From assembly GCA_964023275.1 (NCBI GenBank), contig OZ029927.1, forward strand, positions 4,759,715 through 4,823,714: DNA of 64,000 bases, given 5' to 3'. This document shows, piece by piece, positions 22,101 to 32,764 of this stretch. A program made the position numbers and the translations under genes. Within the stretch, counting starts at the first letter, position 1. Every line of letters begins with the position of its first letter. Origin of the DNA: Norana najaformis (lineage: Eukaryota > Annelida > Clitellata > Crassiclitellata > Hormogastridae). Below the pieces are notes generated by a model. It was given only the letters and a program-made list of their open reading frames with translations. It searched no databases and was not told the DNA's origin.

Positions 22101-25044
22101 CTGGTGCATTCTCGAATGCAGAAACTGGGTCTTTATTAATTAAGACATTTTGACATCATGATGCTGCTAATTAATGTCAGTGATGCGTGCCAACAGGGAG
22201 AGATGGCACACATGAGCTGATATAGTTTAGTGTCGTAAACAAGGGAACAAACATGGCAGGTGGTGATTGCAATCATGAACGTCACATAACATGCTGCCTG
22301 TGTCAGCCTAAACGATATTAAAATCAATCATAAAAATGTTAATCAATAAGCAAATACTGTTCAGAAAACTAAGGGTCACCAACGGTAAGCTCCCACAGAC
22401 ATGCAGAGCTGAACCAATCAAATCCCATCTAGAGCTGATAGTAGACACCATGCTCAGAGTTCCTGGACTACACAGCATCAGTGAGACGAGTGAAGACAGG
22501 TGACAAGACTCAGAGCACACAAACCCCCAACGCCAAGCATTCCCTCACAGATGGTGGAAGACACTGCATCCAGGCATCCCTCAGCCACCAGGTTTATGGA
22601 TGATGACATTCTTCATCAGCTGGCAAATTGGTCATAGAGTGTCTTCACAGTCGAACAGTCAGCACCAAGCCAAGAACTCTCTTGGTTTTTCAACCTGGAG
22701 CTTGACCTCAACCCGAAACCCCTCGGGCGGACTTCAATAACAAACGTCCGAACACTTTTACAAACACTCAAAAATGATGGCAAAAGACAGAAATAACTCC
22801 AAAAATGCAGACTAGGTCACATTGGAAGTCTGAATGAATGAAAATTATTTATCAAAATCTCCCTGTGACTAAGTACTTGATCAAACTGGCATGCAAGACA
22901 CACGTGCAGAATAAGTCTAGGTGTGCTAGGTATCATCCTCCTCTCTGCCACATTAGACCTAAAAGAAAGGTTTATTATAGCCTCATAACTTTCCGTGTCA
23001 GATGTGTCCATATTGGGCAGGTTTTAGCAAGCCACTGACTTTTCCACCGACTAGACAAACATGATTCCTTTTAGCTTTCAGATATCAATTCCGAATAAAA
23101 CCGATGACGTCTGTACTGCCAGTAACATAAACGAAGCAATGGTAAGCATGTGTTGTGTTTCCAAAAAGGTACAAATGGAATAGGTAATTACACTTGCTGG
23201 TCAATATCTCTAGCATCATTTAATTCCTAAATATTCAGAATTACTTCAGGCGTCTTAAACTGCCACTTACGTTATTCGGCCATTTGAAGGCAGAAATGAT
23301 GATAGAGAAGAAGCCTATGATCTCAAAGAAAAGTGATCAGAGCAGATTAACCTTGGGATTTGAACTGATTGGGATTGCACTGCTGATAGCGACATGAGAA
23401 GTGGAAGAGCAGCTGATCACGATCCTGGTTGTCCTCAACCATAGTTATACGCCTGATGAACTGACGTAGAGCAGAATCCAATGACTGACCAACAAAGTCA
23501 AAGAACTGGAGATACTCCTCACCAACCAACTGCGAAAAGCTGTTTCTTATCACAAAAACAAACACAAAAAACTGCAACGTAAGGCTGTGTGCTATCTTGA
23601 CCAGCATCTCAAGAAAAGATACATTTTCTCATAATTCTTCATACGATTTAAAGAAACATTTAGTACACAGAATTAATTATTAGGATGCATTTGCCAAGTG
23701 GAAAATTTCCTTGGCAGCCAAAACATTGTCACAAAACTGTTTGATTCACTCCCTTCATGACTGAAAGTTTACAACATAACTAACTTGAAATTATACAAAA
23801 TTATATAAACTGACAAATGAAATTAAAGATGTCTAAAACAATCCAATAAGTTTACAATTAATGTGAATAATCAAATGAATTTAAAACTAAAACTGAATGA
23901 CCAAACAGATTTACTTTTTACAGAGGTGTCTTGAGACGTCCATCATTTTGAAGCCATCCAGTGAAAAAAGACGCTTTGCAAGTCTTGCTGCTGATGGCCG
24001 ATCTTGCTCCTTGACTGAGCAGTTGAAGATTATTTCTTTCAACTGCACAAGCACCAAATTATTATCTGCATCATTAACATCTCTTATATTTTTACCGGAA
24101 TCCTTTTCATTTTTGTCTTCAGAAGCTGAATGAGATTTGTGGAAAGTGCCAGAGAACGGAGACTCATCTGACTGAAACTGAAACTGATCTAAGGCATTTT
24201 TACCAGCAACACATACCGAAAGAGGAACAGAATCCAACTGATGCTTCATGGAATCTTTCCACGATTGTTCCATGATATCAGTAGATGAATCGCGATGACA
24301 GAGAAGTTCCAATGAACGGGATCTTGCCAAAGTGGGATCAGAAAATAGGCTTCCTATTTGTGGCATGAATGATAGGCACTTCAATTTCCTGGCCTTCAGG
24401 TTATCACCACGAAACAGCAAACCATCCAGATGAATTGAAGAATTTGAGTTTAATGATTCTGACTGTGAAGATTGGTGATCTGCCATGGAAACTGTTTCAG
24501 TGTATGGTTCACTTGTAAGCAGACTACCTTCCAGCAAAGAGACACCATTGATATGCTGATAATAAAAAGAGTCCTTTGGCAGTTCCTCTGTTTTATCCAA
24601 AGAGTCCTTAAAGATGCTGTTAACATCAGAATCTGTGAAGACATCATAGTGAAGAGCATCAACCGATGACATGACATTGTCATCAAGATCAATCTCGACA
24701 CAAGTCATTTCAGTGTTGTCAAAATACGTTTCCTGACTTTTACTACAGCGTACTGTAACAGCATGTGGGAAAGAATGTTCAGAGATGTCGACCTGATTTG
24801 TCAGTTTTTCCAAACTGCAACTTGCAACCATCCCAACAAGCTTCGAAGGGAACTCAAAGAGATCATGATTTCTCAAAGAATTACTGTCATATGAACAGTT
24901 GACCAAGAGCTGCTCTTGACACCCCATTAAACTAGAACCAGTCGGGTCTACCTCTGAAACATCAAGTGAGCCCCTTGTTTTTGGAAATATTGTAAACTGT
25001 TCCAAGGTCATGTCAAACATATAATCACTTATGCTTTGTGCCAT
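9919..25044 (-). CDS. PSD: EFA6/PSD-like ARF6 guanine-nucleotide exchange factor (10 coding exons)
   Basis: EFA6/PSD proteins exchange GDP for GTP on ARF6 at the plasma membrane and organise cortical actin and microtubules. Ten coding exons join with matching phases (2,481 nt, 826 residues): 25044-23915, 23545-23352, 21209-21151, 20436-20303, 19580-19478, 18551-18470, 16351-16123, 14410-14266, 11999-11856, 10179-9919. Residues 1-330 are Ser/Asp-rich and look disordered. Sec7 spans about 335-510 (ARLAKRLFSLDGF, YLQFFDFVGQSLDSALRQF, HTLSCAMVLLN, FIENLSDLNDGENFP). PH spans about 550-675 (FGRRGWKMFFAILKG, HVFRLQTAD, QEWIDVINFAAAIYSSP, KKFQRPLMPS). A coiled-coil region spans about 690-765 (QLSHFEQMIVEF, ENYLKFELKRYKTY). 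Order and spacing are those of PSD1-4. The residue aligned with the catalytic Glu is Asp (residue 415). Intron 9 uses a GC donor. The ATG at 25044 follows a 5' flank with no obvious earlier in-frame exon, so an alternative first exon is possible. The gene symbol reflects the family, not a specific paralogue. Confidence 0.9.
11230..11345. repeat. Degenerate GAT/ATG-rich simple repeat (EFA6-like intron 9)
   Basis: Loose GATGAT/ATGATG repeats on the plus strand, with many interruptions. Confidence 0.6.
11856..11999 (-). CDS. PSD: EFA6-like exon 9: coiled coil, ends at a GC donor
   Basis: 48 codons in phase 0 (residues 693-740): QLSHFEQMIVEFNRRFLEHQ, then RENYLKFE (PSD: AYLEFEKxRY). Acceptor GTGTAG|AAG; the only donor that keeps the homology is GAG|GCAAGT. 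Confidence 0.85.
13711..13852 (+). repeat. 19-bp minisatellite (EFA6-like intron 8)
   Basis: About 7.4 copies of AGCTTCTTGTCCTGACATG with a few substitutions. Confidence 0.92.
13860..13990 (+). mobile_element. L2-like LINE 3' terminal fragment
   Basis: Contains GTCAGGTCTAGAAG, GAGGTGCTATATAAATGTGC and a GATTACA-type tail. The same terminal sequence is seen at about 57260-57350. Confidence 0.6.
14266..14410 (-). CDS. PSD: EFA6-like exon 8: PH C-terminal helix
   Basis: Residues 645-692. CQEWIDVINFAAAIYSSP is the PH C-terminal helix (PSD: MxxWIxxINxVAAxFSAPP), then KKKFQRPLMPS (PSD: KKFSRPLLPA). Acceptor GTTGAG|C, donor CTC|GTAAGT. Confidence 0.9.
14850..16060 (-). mobile_element. L2/CR1-like LINE, 5'-truncated (EFA6-like intron 7)
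   Basis: On the minus strand it encodes RT motifs GLPQGSVLAPLLYILYT (about 15880-15840) and QYADDTQAF (about 15790), then, after one frameshift near 15510, the C-terminal region with LRQLRTIRRSLSF and LHWLPIQQRIQFKILTLM. It ends in a (TTACAA)n-type tail at about 14871-14850. Inserted in the same orientation as the host gene. Confidence 0.85.
16123..16351 (-). CDS. PSD: EFA6-like exon 7: PH domain core
   Basis: Residues 569-643. FGRRGWKMFFAILKGLMLYM, then IYHALATKAGDYIKKKHVFR, then LQTADTAQYLIQT, a clear PSD PH core. Acceptor TTTAAG|CA, donor ACTAG|GTAGAC. Confidence 0.9.
16561..16640 (+). repeat. 17-bp minisatellite (EFA6-like intron 6)
   Basis: About 4.7 copies of CACTGCCCATGTGAACC. Confidence 0.85.
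16800..18320 (+). mobile_element. L2/CR1-like LINE, frameshifted, antisense in EFA6-like intron 6
   Basis: The plus strand encodes RT motif A LLDLSAAFNTLDH (about 17030-17065), motif B GVPQGSVLGPILF (about 17202-17240) and motif C LYADDSQI (about 17300-17323). The downstream ORF (17651-18103) has VDYCNAAFTG and AFRISWPRAWNSLP. It ends with a GTGATTACAGTTACAATTAC tail at about 18292-18311. At least two frameshifts. Confidence 0.85.
18470..18551 (-). CDS. PSD: EFA6-like exon 6: PH domain start
   Basis: Residues 541-567. VEFKRGYVMRKCC corresponds to PSD VYKxGxLxRKxHAD, and it ends GKT, continuing into PFGRRGWK. Acceptor CTACAG|TTG, donor ACCA|GTAAGT. Confidence 0.82.
18886..19285 (+). repeat. 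16-bp minisatellite (EFA6-like intron 5)
   Basis: About 25 copies of TTGTGCAGTTTTGTCA, alternating irregularly between GTCA and GTAA variants. As 3 x 16 = 48 the array is open in frames of both strands, giving spurious ORFs. Confidence 0.95.
19478..19580 (-). CDS. PSD: EFA6-like exon 5: Sec7-PH linker
   Basis: Residues 507-540, beginning QDDSAELKVTS. A poorly conserved linker, placed by its phase (acceptor CATAG|G, donor GAA|GTATGG) and by fitting exactly between exons 4 and 6. Confidence 0.7.
20303..20436 (-). CDS. PSD: EFA6-like exon 4: Sec7 (FIENLSDLNDGENFP)
   Basis: Residues 462-505. RRKMSLRQFIENLSDLNDG matches PSD KMTCQQFIENLxGLNDG, followed by FPAEVLKSIYKSIQN. Acceptor TGTATCAG|GAA, donor GCATT|GTATGT. 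Confidence 0.88.
20530..20673 (+). repeat. (TATG)n with internal (TA)n (EFA6-like intron 3)
   Basis: A tetranucleotide TATG array interrupted by GTGTGT and an AT dinucleotide run. It begins about 95 bp upstream of exon 4 on the transcribed strand. Confidence 0.95.
21151..21209 (-). CDS. PSD: EFA6-like exon 3: Sec7 (HTLSCAMVLLN)
   Basis: 59-bp exon completing Asp442 and coding 443-461 (CCHTLSCAMVLLNKELHCQ). It matches the PSD helix HTxTCALMLLNTDLHG. Acceptor TATACAG|AT, donor CAG|GTAACT. Confidence 0.8.
21443..21658 (-). other. Unexplained small ORF in EFA6-like intron 2
   Basis: A 54-codon ORF from the ATG at 21607 begins MAASTFEQQELDKFQGVLKL and is helix-rich and charged, unlike the surrounding LINE debris. 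It ends at a stop and has no visible splice partner. It could be a retrotransposed gene fragment or chance. Confidence 0.25.
21680..22330 (-). mobile_element. L2-like LINE remnant
   Basis: The minus-strand translation contains KYDHITAVLHDDVHWLPYGY followed by RIRYK (family KYDHITPVLxxLHWLPxxxRIxYK), and weaker RT-thumb-like sequence towards 22300. Confidence 0.6.
23352..23545 (-). CDS. PSD: EFA6-like exon 2: Sec7 core with catalytic loop
   Basis: Residues 378-441. Acceptor ATAAG|AAACAGC restores KNSFSQLV, the same length as the family KNNDFSxLV. A second AG four bases in from this exon start (AAACAG|C) is possible but would drop two residues. Carries YLQFFDFVGQ and HFSCRYQQCNP. The exchange loop reads MVEDNQDRDQ, where PSDs have MGETQERER. 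Donor CAAG|GTTAAT. Confidence 0.85.
23915..25044 (-). CDS. PSD: EFA6-like exon 1: disordered N-terminus and start of Sec7
   Basis: Codes residues 1-376 plus two bases. It begins MAQSISDYMFDMTLEQF. Most of the exon is Ser/Thr/Asp/Glu-rich without a fold I recognise. The last ~30 residues (RPSAARLAKRLFSLDGFK, then VSRHLCK) are the first Sec7 helices. Donor AAAAA|GTAAAT at 23914. Confidence 0.85.
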
Positions 25045-25977
25045 AGTGATGAGTGGTGACTAAGAGATGTTCATGCTCTGCTTTTCTGCAGAACTTAATA
25101 TATTTATAACAGTATTGAAATTCTTGAATTATTCAAATATGCTATAACCACAGATGGAACTTCCTGAGAAACACTAATGCCACTTTCTGTCAATCCTAGT
25201 ACCACTAGCAGTTGGCTTCAGAGCCTTAGCACACTACCTTTAATGCCGCATGGTCTGTTGACTCGACAGTAAATAACCCATGGATGAATCCAGAGTTTCA
25301 CCATCTTTTTCTCTGAATTACTGCTCAAAGAATAAATTTTTTGAAAATAAGTTGGAGATTGTAGTGGCCCCCCACATGTTAATACACTGGCATTTTACTA
25401 CTGCAGTTTTTTGCAAAGTTGGTGCATCAGATGAACTTGACAACTCACTGTCAATCCAGCTGGTCTTCTGCTGAGTTTTCACCTACGTTCAATATTGTTC
25501 AAATGCTTAACTTTAGCTCATGTTTCCGTCCAGTTCACGCTACTTTTCTGGTATAGTCCACCTTGGTTTAGCCAAGACAATACTGGCCCAATCTACTCAT
25601 AGTGAATCGTCCTGTCCACACCAGTTCCTGCTCGCATCAATGATAAAACCCAACATCTGTCAAATCCAAACCTAAGCGGTTACAATGAAAATAGTATTTA
25701 GAGGAATATGCCTTCTTTTTAAATATTTCAAAAATCTGCAGATGAAACCAGAATCCAGATAATTGAAACAGGCTCCAAACTCTAGCATGAACCTGCAAAA
25801 AGCAAAAACAAAGTAGAATTAACCTTCTACATTCCAAATCTATACCTCTATTCTGGCCTCCCTGGCCGATCTCAACAAATGTGAAGACATTCAGTTATGG
25901 TCGTGCGGAAAACAAGCATGTCAAAAGTTTGTTCCATGAAATTTTAAACCACCAGTCAGACAAATCATATCTATTGA
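25045..25977 (-). other. 5' flank of the EFA6-like gene
   Basis: Presumably 5' UTR and promoter. I see no clear TATA/Inr arrangement, no upstream coding exon and no recognised repeat. Confidence 0.35.
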
Positions 25978-26235
25978 CTTCTGTAGTGCCACTACCATAA
26001 GCACAGGGCATCAACTGATGGTCACTTCAAGCGAAACCATAGTAAAAAATCATAACTCATTGGAGAAGCCCAGTCAAAATCCAATAGATCAGGGAAACCA
26101 GAAACCAGGCTACAGTGGCTAAGCAAGTTGAAAAGCTGAGTCTTAAGTTTAGACTTAAATGGCATGGAAGAACTGACAGAACACAGACTGGCTGAACAAA
26201 TTGTGTTTCAAAGGCTGAGGGTAGAAATGCTCAAC
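25978..26235 (-). mobile_element. LINE 3'-end family R, copy 1
   Basis: Reverse complement of the sequence at 32440-32680: shared GGCATCAACTGATGGTCACTTCAAG-type segment (here on the plus strand at about 26007-26031) and a common C-terminal ORF remnant. A further fragment of the same end lies at about 31425-31475. Confidence 0.6.
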
Positions 26236-26789
26236 ATTCAGACAAACTGGTTATATGTATGGCAACATTTCTTGGGACTATGACCTCAGTGCCAGCATCA
26301 GCAAACTTAGCAACTACAAATCCATACGAGGTATCATCCATCCAAGGTCGGACAGAAAAGGATTACCCTCAACCACATTCCACCAATCCTCCCCAAATGC
26401 AATGAAAGAAACCAGTCAGAGTGCCTAGTCATTCTAATTCTAACACCATGTAGCACAGAGCATATACCAGGAAGTAATCCTTTCTGTGAGAGGAGATTCG
26501 TTACAAATATAATATACAAATGCCCAATAGATCCACATTAAACATGTACTTATTTTGGCCAAGACAGCATCAGAGAACTAGCAAATGCAATCAAAAAAGA
26601 TATAAAACTATACTTCAAAAAGCCAAAATGCTTAAAATATATAAAGCTAAGCTTTCACTCAGATTTTAGTAACTGCATATTTTGGCACCAAATCGATAGG
26701 TTCGGTTTACACTGAATTTTTATATTCTGTGCATCTAAATTCGATTTTGAGTTTTTCTTGTTTAAGGATTTGAATATTTTTGTAGGATT

Positions 26790-27650
26790 GTAGCTGACAG
26801 TGCTCTAACAGATCCACATACCACAAAGCACCTCGACTCTGGAACTATCTCCATTCTGAATTTTGCAAGTTCTCTGTTCCTCAACCGTCTCTGATGCAAT
26901 TTGGGTTTTGTATTTGACTATCACCTGTCATTCAGTGAACCCATTAATTCTATATATACCGGCAGGTCTGTCCACTATTGCATCCATGATATCTGTAGGA
27001 TTAAGTGCCACGTTCTGTTTTCCGCCCTGGTTTGTTTGGCTAGTGCCCTGTTCTCCAGCAGTCTTAAGTACCGCAACTCGCTTGTTACTGGCATTTTTTT
27101 GATTAATTTGATTTTATTAATTTGATGAAAGCGTTCAAAATACGTTGAAAAGAGCTACCACTAAAATATGAACATACAACACCAATCCTCAACTGAATTG
27201 GCTGCCCATAGAAAAGCAAATAATTTTCAAGACAGGGTTAATCATATACAAGACTCTATATTTCAGCCAATCTCACCATCTTCATTCTGGACCAACTCCC
27301 AAGATTTGTCTCTAACCGACCAGGTTTTCTGGCTGTCTAAATCTGATTATTCTACGGACAAGGACAGCTCTCGGCATATGTGCTTTTTTGTCACTGGCCC
27401 TAGACTCTAGAACTCTCTTACAGCAAATGTTCGCTCTGCAAAGTCTGTTTGGCCTTGAGATCTCAGTTAAAAACTCACCTCATCCTTTCCTCCGTAGGCT
27501 GTGTCTGTGTCTTCTGGGATTCTTTTCTAGGGTTTTTGACCAGACTCATCCTGAAATTTGACTTGTATAATGATTTTGCTTAGTAGTGACCATCAGCTGA
27601 TGTCTTGAGAATTATTACAGTAGTGCTATATCTCATACAATTATTTTCTC
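26790..27650 (+). mobile_element. L2-like LINE remnant
   Basis: Across frameshifts it encodes NLGFVFDYHLSFSEPINSI (26895-26950), then KYRNSLVTGIF, NWLPIEKQIIFKT (about 27200) and an LDSRTL segment (about 27405), in the order of the L2 RT C-terminal third. Confidence 0.7.
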
Positions 27651-27716
27651 TGGTGCTAGCAAATGAGGAGGCTTTGTTTAAAGGTTATGGATATAGGTTT
27701 ATCACATCATATTGTA

Positions 27717-27800
27717 AACACAAGATTTCTGCAGCACTCAAAGAAAGCGAGTTGTGAGAACCAGCTTATTCACTGGCACATGATAAACATCATAGGTCAT
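27717..27800 (-). repeat. Dispersed repeat family T, copy 3 (short)
   Basis: Contains GATTTCTGCAGCACTCAA and GAGAACCAGCTTATTCACTGG, aligned with copies 2 and 4. The rest is missing. Confidence 0.5.
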
Positions 27801-28334
27801 GATTATCCGTAATATATTTTTTCATCAGCCTAGTAAAATGTCCTGTCACACAGAAGTGGTTATTCTAATTGGACAGCTCGTTATCAGTCAACCAGTGGAT
27901 CAGTATATGAGTGAGATGTAATGCAAACTACGTAATTTTTGTCTGTGTCGTTAGCAGTCTTATAGCAAACTTCAAAGTTATACAATTTTCTTTCAAGAAA
28001 TCTTACTCAGATCCACCCAATCTGCTGAGTTTCCATTTCTCTCAACCTAAACACAAACCCACTGTAACAGTTCCTCAGTTTTCTTCTCTGTCTGGTCGTC
28101 TCTGGCATACGGATTTTGGCCTTCACATCATATGTATCAACAACCCTTTTGACTTGGTGCAGCTCTGGTGAATCAGCTGCTGTTCTGCTTTTAAGTAGCA
28201 TTTTTGATTTCTAGAGTCTATAATCAACACTAATGCAATTTATAAGAGTAAAAATGGCAAATGAAACTGCAACAATTTCCACTACAAAGTAGACAATGGC
28301 CTCATTGGTATAAAAGCAGATTATCAGAATGTTT

Positions 28335-28690
28335 AGTTTCATTGTAATTGTAATTATAACTGTAATGTAATTTGAGATTTATAAAGCGCCTCTTAGAGGA
28401 TAAACTCAACAGAGGTGCTTCCGACCCAAAAAAGTAAAATCACTGTTGAACAGTACATTCTTCAGGCACCTGCAGAATACTGAGAGGGGGAAAGGAGCTC
28501 AAGACGCAATTCTCGAGGGAGACGATTCCAGCAAGTAGAACCAATGCAGGCAAAGCTTCTGGGCTGGCCCGCAGCGATTCACTTCGCATGCAAGGGACAA
28601 ACACGAGATCTTGAGTGGCCAACCAAAGGGTGCTACAGCCCAGCAACGAGGAGACCAAAGTGCTGAAGTGAATGAGGTAAAGATGAGCAG
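28335..28690 (-). mobile_element. L2-like LINE 3' end
   Basis: The tail GTAATTGTAATTATAACTG at about 28341-28365 and TTTATAAAGCGCC at about 28377-28390 (plus strand) match the end of the copy at 14850. The minus-strand ORF remnant shows the same C-terminal segment. Confidence 0.7.
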
Positions 28691-29199
28691 AGCCAAGAAA
28701 AGACAATTGAAGATTTTACATTCAGTCTGTAGTCAGTGTCAGCTGACCACAGATGACAGAAGTCATCTAACAGTTCCACAACACAGTACTTACGTCAGCT
28801 TCTTTGTTGAGATGATGCTACATCATCCAGGGACAGTGCAATGCATAATGCTTCATATATTATAAACTTTTTGAGGCTGTGGAAAATAAAATGCTAACCT
28901 TAGCTGGATTATATTTTCCAGTTACCCCTTGGGTTTAGCGATGCTCCAGTGACTGGAAATACTTCTGCTGGAAGGCACACACAGTCCGATGCCAATGGAA
29001 ACCTTTATTTCATGAAAATGCAAAAATTTGTGCTATAAAGTAGACAGTGGTCTCATTGATATAAAAGCAGATTTTCGTAATGTTTAGTTTCATTGGCACT
29101 GAAAAGACAAATGAAGATTTTATGTTCAGTCATTAGCTAATTGATATTACATAATGCCTAGCTTATGACTTGTTCTCAACAGCAACAGTCTATGCTTGC

Positions 29200-29700
29200 T
29201 ACAGTAACATACTGCGCTTAGATCAACAGTAACTCAACTCATGATGCAAATGATATTGTTTTCTTGGCTGGTTATGTGGCAGAACTGCAGGAGTTGATTG
29301 AGAGCCTTGATCAGTTTAGCAGCATATTCAGCTTATTGCTTAGTATCAACAAGACAAATGTTTCGGGAATGGATGGACTTTGATACAGCAGGTAGTACAT
29401 TAGGACTTCTCATCACAGAGGATGCAAAATGCACAAATGAGCTCTACTGAACGAGGGTCTGAGATTTATGGGAACCTTGAAGAAACTAAGGAAAAGTCAC
29501 GGTTTATCAATTAGCACTAAGATGACGATTCTGAAGACAATTATATAGTCAGTTGCAGCATATGGCTGTGAAAGATGAACAATCACGAAAGCTCAGGAAG
29601 TTAGGATTAATGGATTGAAATGAAGGCAGATACTGAGGGTCTCATGGATGGCAGGGCAAACCAATCACAGTGGCAATAATCCTTGACTGGAAGGCACAGC
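29200..29700 (+). mobile_element. RTE-like LINE remnant
   Basis: Frameshifted translation gives DANDIVFLAGYVAELQELIE (RTE: YADDxxLLAxxxxELQ), then LRFMGTLKKLRKSHGLSIST, SVAAYGCER and LRVSWM. These are the RTE-type RT C-terminal motifs in order. Heavily degraded. Confidence 0.7.
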
Positions 29701-31424
29701 ACTCAGCAGGTTCTGCTTTATGTCAGCTGCATTAGATTTGGTGCATATGATACAATTTATCCTCAGAAGATGACTTGACTCAGGTCCATTCTTTCACTCT
29801 GATGTGCTTGGACTAATGCAACTTCATCCTTGCTGGTCATCATAGAACTGCATGGGTCAATAGCCATTGTGGTCAACAGCTGGTGCTCCTTTGCACCTCT
29901 GTGACAACATGACCAGCATATCACGCCTTCTTGTGTACCTTGACCTATTCCAACATGAGCAGGTCATGAAACATTTTCATCCTACCTTAAGTTAAGTCAC
30001 CTTTAGGTACCTGTTGGACAGCAGTGCTTCAGCACTCTTTAAATTTTTAAATATGCTATATAAAGGCTCACATCAGTAAATTTTACCATTACACCTCACA
30101 GAAAAAATCAAGAATGGCAAAAAAGTATATACGCATGTTCAGTCACTGCTCTCATATAGAGTCCTGTGTAGAATTCAATTAACTGTTTTCAATTAAAATG
30201 AAATTGGTTTTATTTCAACTAAATCACTTCCAGATTTCAATCATTTGAAAGGCAGCACAGTTTAGAGCATCTTAATAGGAACTTTTTCTGACACAGATGA
30301 AAGTCTTCAGAACCAGTTTGCGATTATCATGATGTTATCCTATGTCCAGTTCAAAACAATTTAATTTCACATGAAACATGGATACTACATGAGTAATAGC
30401 CTACCTTACAGATAAGCCATGCGCTGTGAAGAGGAATCTAAAGCTGACATTAAACATGGATGCATCCTGAATAGTTTTTACTTTATTTAAAACACGTGAC
30501 TTTTCGACATCAGGAAACCAGGATCTCAGGCACAATAGTTCACAGCACTGCCTTAAGATCAGAGCTAACTGAAACATGTTTTGATGTGAAGAAGGGATTC
30601 AGATCCAGCAGGTAAAGCTAGCTCATCGAAATAACTAACTCCTAAGGATCTTGTACCTGTGTCCAGGTCTTTCTGCTTCCATATGTAGCACAGCACTCAG
30701 CCAGGTGATCCAGGTGAAATTATGCACAGCTCATCCTCACAGTAAGCCACACAAAGTTCCAAGTTTACTCAGGTCTAGCAGCATTTCAGTCACTAGTGTT
30801 GGCATCATTTCAGGTTCACTAGGGTTGGCAGCATTCCCAGACATCCTACTTCGATAACTGTAGGCATCACAATAAATCAGGTCCATCTTTGCTTTATTCA
30901 CCTGCTAATCCTTCCAATGACCCTGCAACACTTGGTCCACTACCACAACCACGATTGCTACCACCATCACTGCCGCCAAAATAACCCCCACCATCATCAC
31001 CACCACCGTCATAACCACCGTCACCACTGATGCCAACAACAAAATCATGAGTTTGATGTTTCTGTCACTACCACAAGTCTGCTACCTGTCGATAAGAGTA
31101 AAAAAAATTTCAGGTGAAAGCTAGGAAAGCAATCAATTTATTAGATGCATTAGTCAACAGGAAGCCGTCCTTTTAGAAGCTGTTTATACTCAAATCTGTC
31201 TAGCCATTATCTCCAATGGCTCCTTCTATGATTTATCGTCTCTCCACCACTGCGACTGAGTTTATGCCATCGCAGCACTGACAGGCAGCATTTCCACCTC
31301 GAAATCTTTAAGTGAAAACTCGTTGCTTCACAAGGCAGAATCATGGAAGTAAGAAGTTCAGTAAATTATGTGGTATGAATTCTCTGACATAAAAGGACAT
31401 CTATCGACTGTAATATAATCTAAA
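29701..31424. other. Intergenic, mostly unrecognised
   Basis: Around 30020-30080 an ATGCTATATAAAGGCTC-type segment resembles an L2 3' terminus. A degenerate CCA/CAC-rich simple repeat occupies about 30935-31045. No gene is seen. Confidence 0.4.
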
Positions 31425-32439
31425 GGCTTCTGTAGTTCCATTATCATAACACACAATGCATCAAAGAGGTGAAATGAAAACTGCAGTCCAACACTGCAAT
31501 CCAGTGAAGATTTCATAGATGACACGACTGTTTGATGACTAGGAAAGGCCTGAGTAATGAACAGCTAGCTGGCTCTAGACCCCAAGGATTCTCCTTTACT
31601 ATTTCATGAATTATCTGAAAAGGTTTCAGTGTGGCTGACCCCTCCCCTAGGAGAGATTAATTCCAGCCAGAAGGAGAGATACACAGAGAAAGAGAGACAG
31701 AGAAAATTATTATCTATGAATATTCTAAACAGGGGTCTACAAATTGCAGACCTTCCAGTTCAAGAGTGCAGCAATGCATCTGCACTGAATCAACACATAT
31801 TATCCAATCACATTTTTCAAATTACTTTTAATACAAAGCTGCAAAGCCTCTCTTAAAGCCCATAATTATCTGACAGACAATTATGATGACGTGCTATTTC
31901 AAGGTTTTTTGCAGATTTACATATATAGTTTTGAGAAGGAACTACCAGCCATCTACGAATCAACGAGATAAACAATTGGATCAAAAAACTTGTCAGTTAT
32001 GTGAAACTGCTATACAAGTTGCAAATCTGATAGTTTCAATCTTTGAGGACTATGATAAGACAAAGTGGCAACAAGAAACACCAGTCACATGACTAATCAT
32101 GCTCATTAACACTCTTAAGTTGTATGCTACAGCGGCAAGAATGCTCCCCGATAGATACTGTCTCACGTCAAAACATACTGCCTACTCTTTGTCAAATTAA
32201 ATCACATTTCAAACCGTCTAATCGTCTCTGTTCAAGTCAAGTAAATGTGAGTCGGTAAGTTTCCTTTTTGTACCAGCAGCTCTTCTTCTCTTCTTCTCAC
32301 TGAACAAATACCAGTAATTCATTTCAAAATGTGTCTTTTAGTTCACAAAGTACTTCATTCCATGCTCACCCCTAACACCAGTACACAGTGCATTCAATCA
32401 GTGCTATGCCCCATACATGAACAGTGTTGGGCTCTTGGG

Positions 32440-32680
32440 CCTTCTTGACTGCTGGTCCAAAGCTTTGGAATTCACTGCCAAATCTTTGATTATCATTCAG
32501 GTCTAAACTTTAGACACAGCTTGCTTAACCACCGTACCCTGGCTTCTGGTTTATCTGATCTATCGGAATTCGACCCGCCTTCACCAATGGCTTACGATTT
32601 TTGACAGCAATTTTGACTTGAAACGACCATCGACTGATGCCTTGGGCATTATGACAAAGGCACCATAGAAGTCTTTTGTT
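32440..32680 (+). mobile_element. LINE 3'-end family R, copy 2
   Basis: The plus strand encodes AGPKLWNSLPNL, a LINE C-terminus, followed by a 3' UTR segment shared with 25978-26235 (reverse). Confidence 0.6.
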
Positions 32681-32764
32681 TACGTTAGATTTTTTTTCAT
32701 AATATGATGCTTTGATGACTTACAGCGTTCATAATACTGCCTCTAATTGAAAAATAGACAACCC

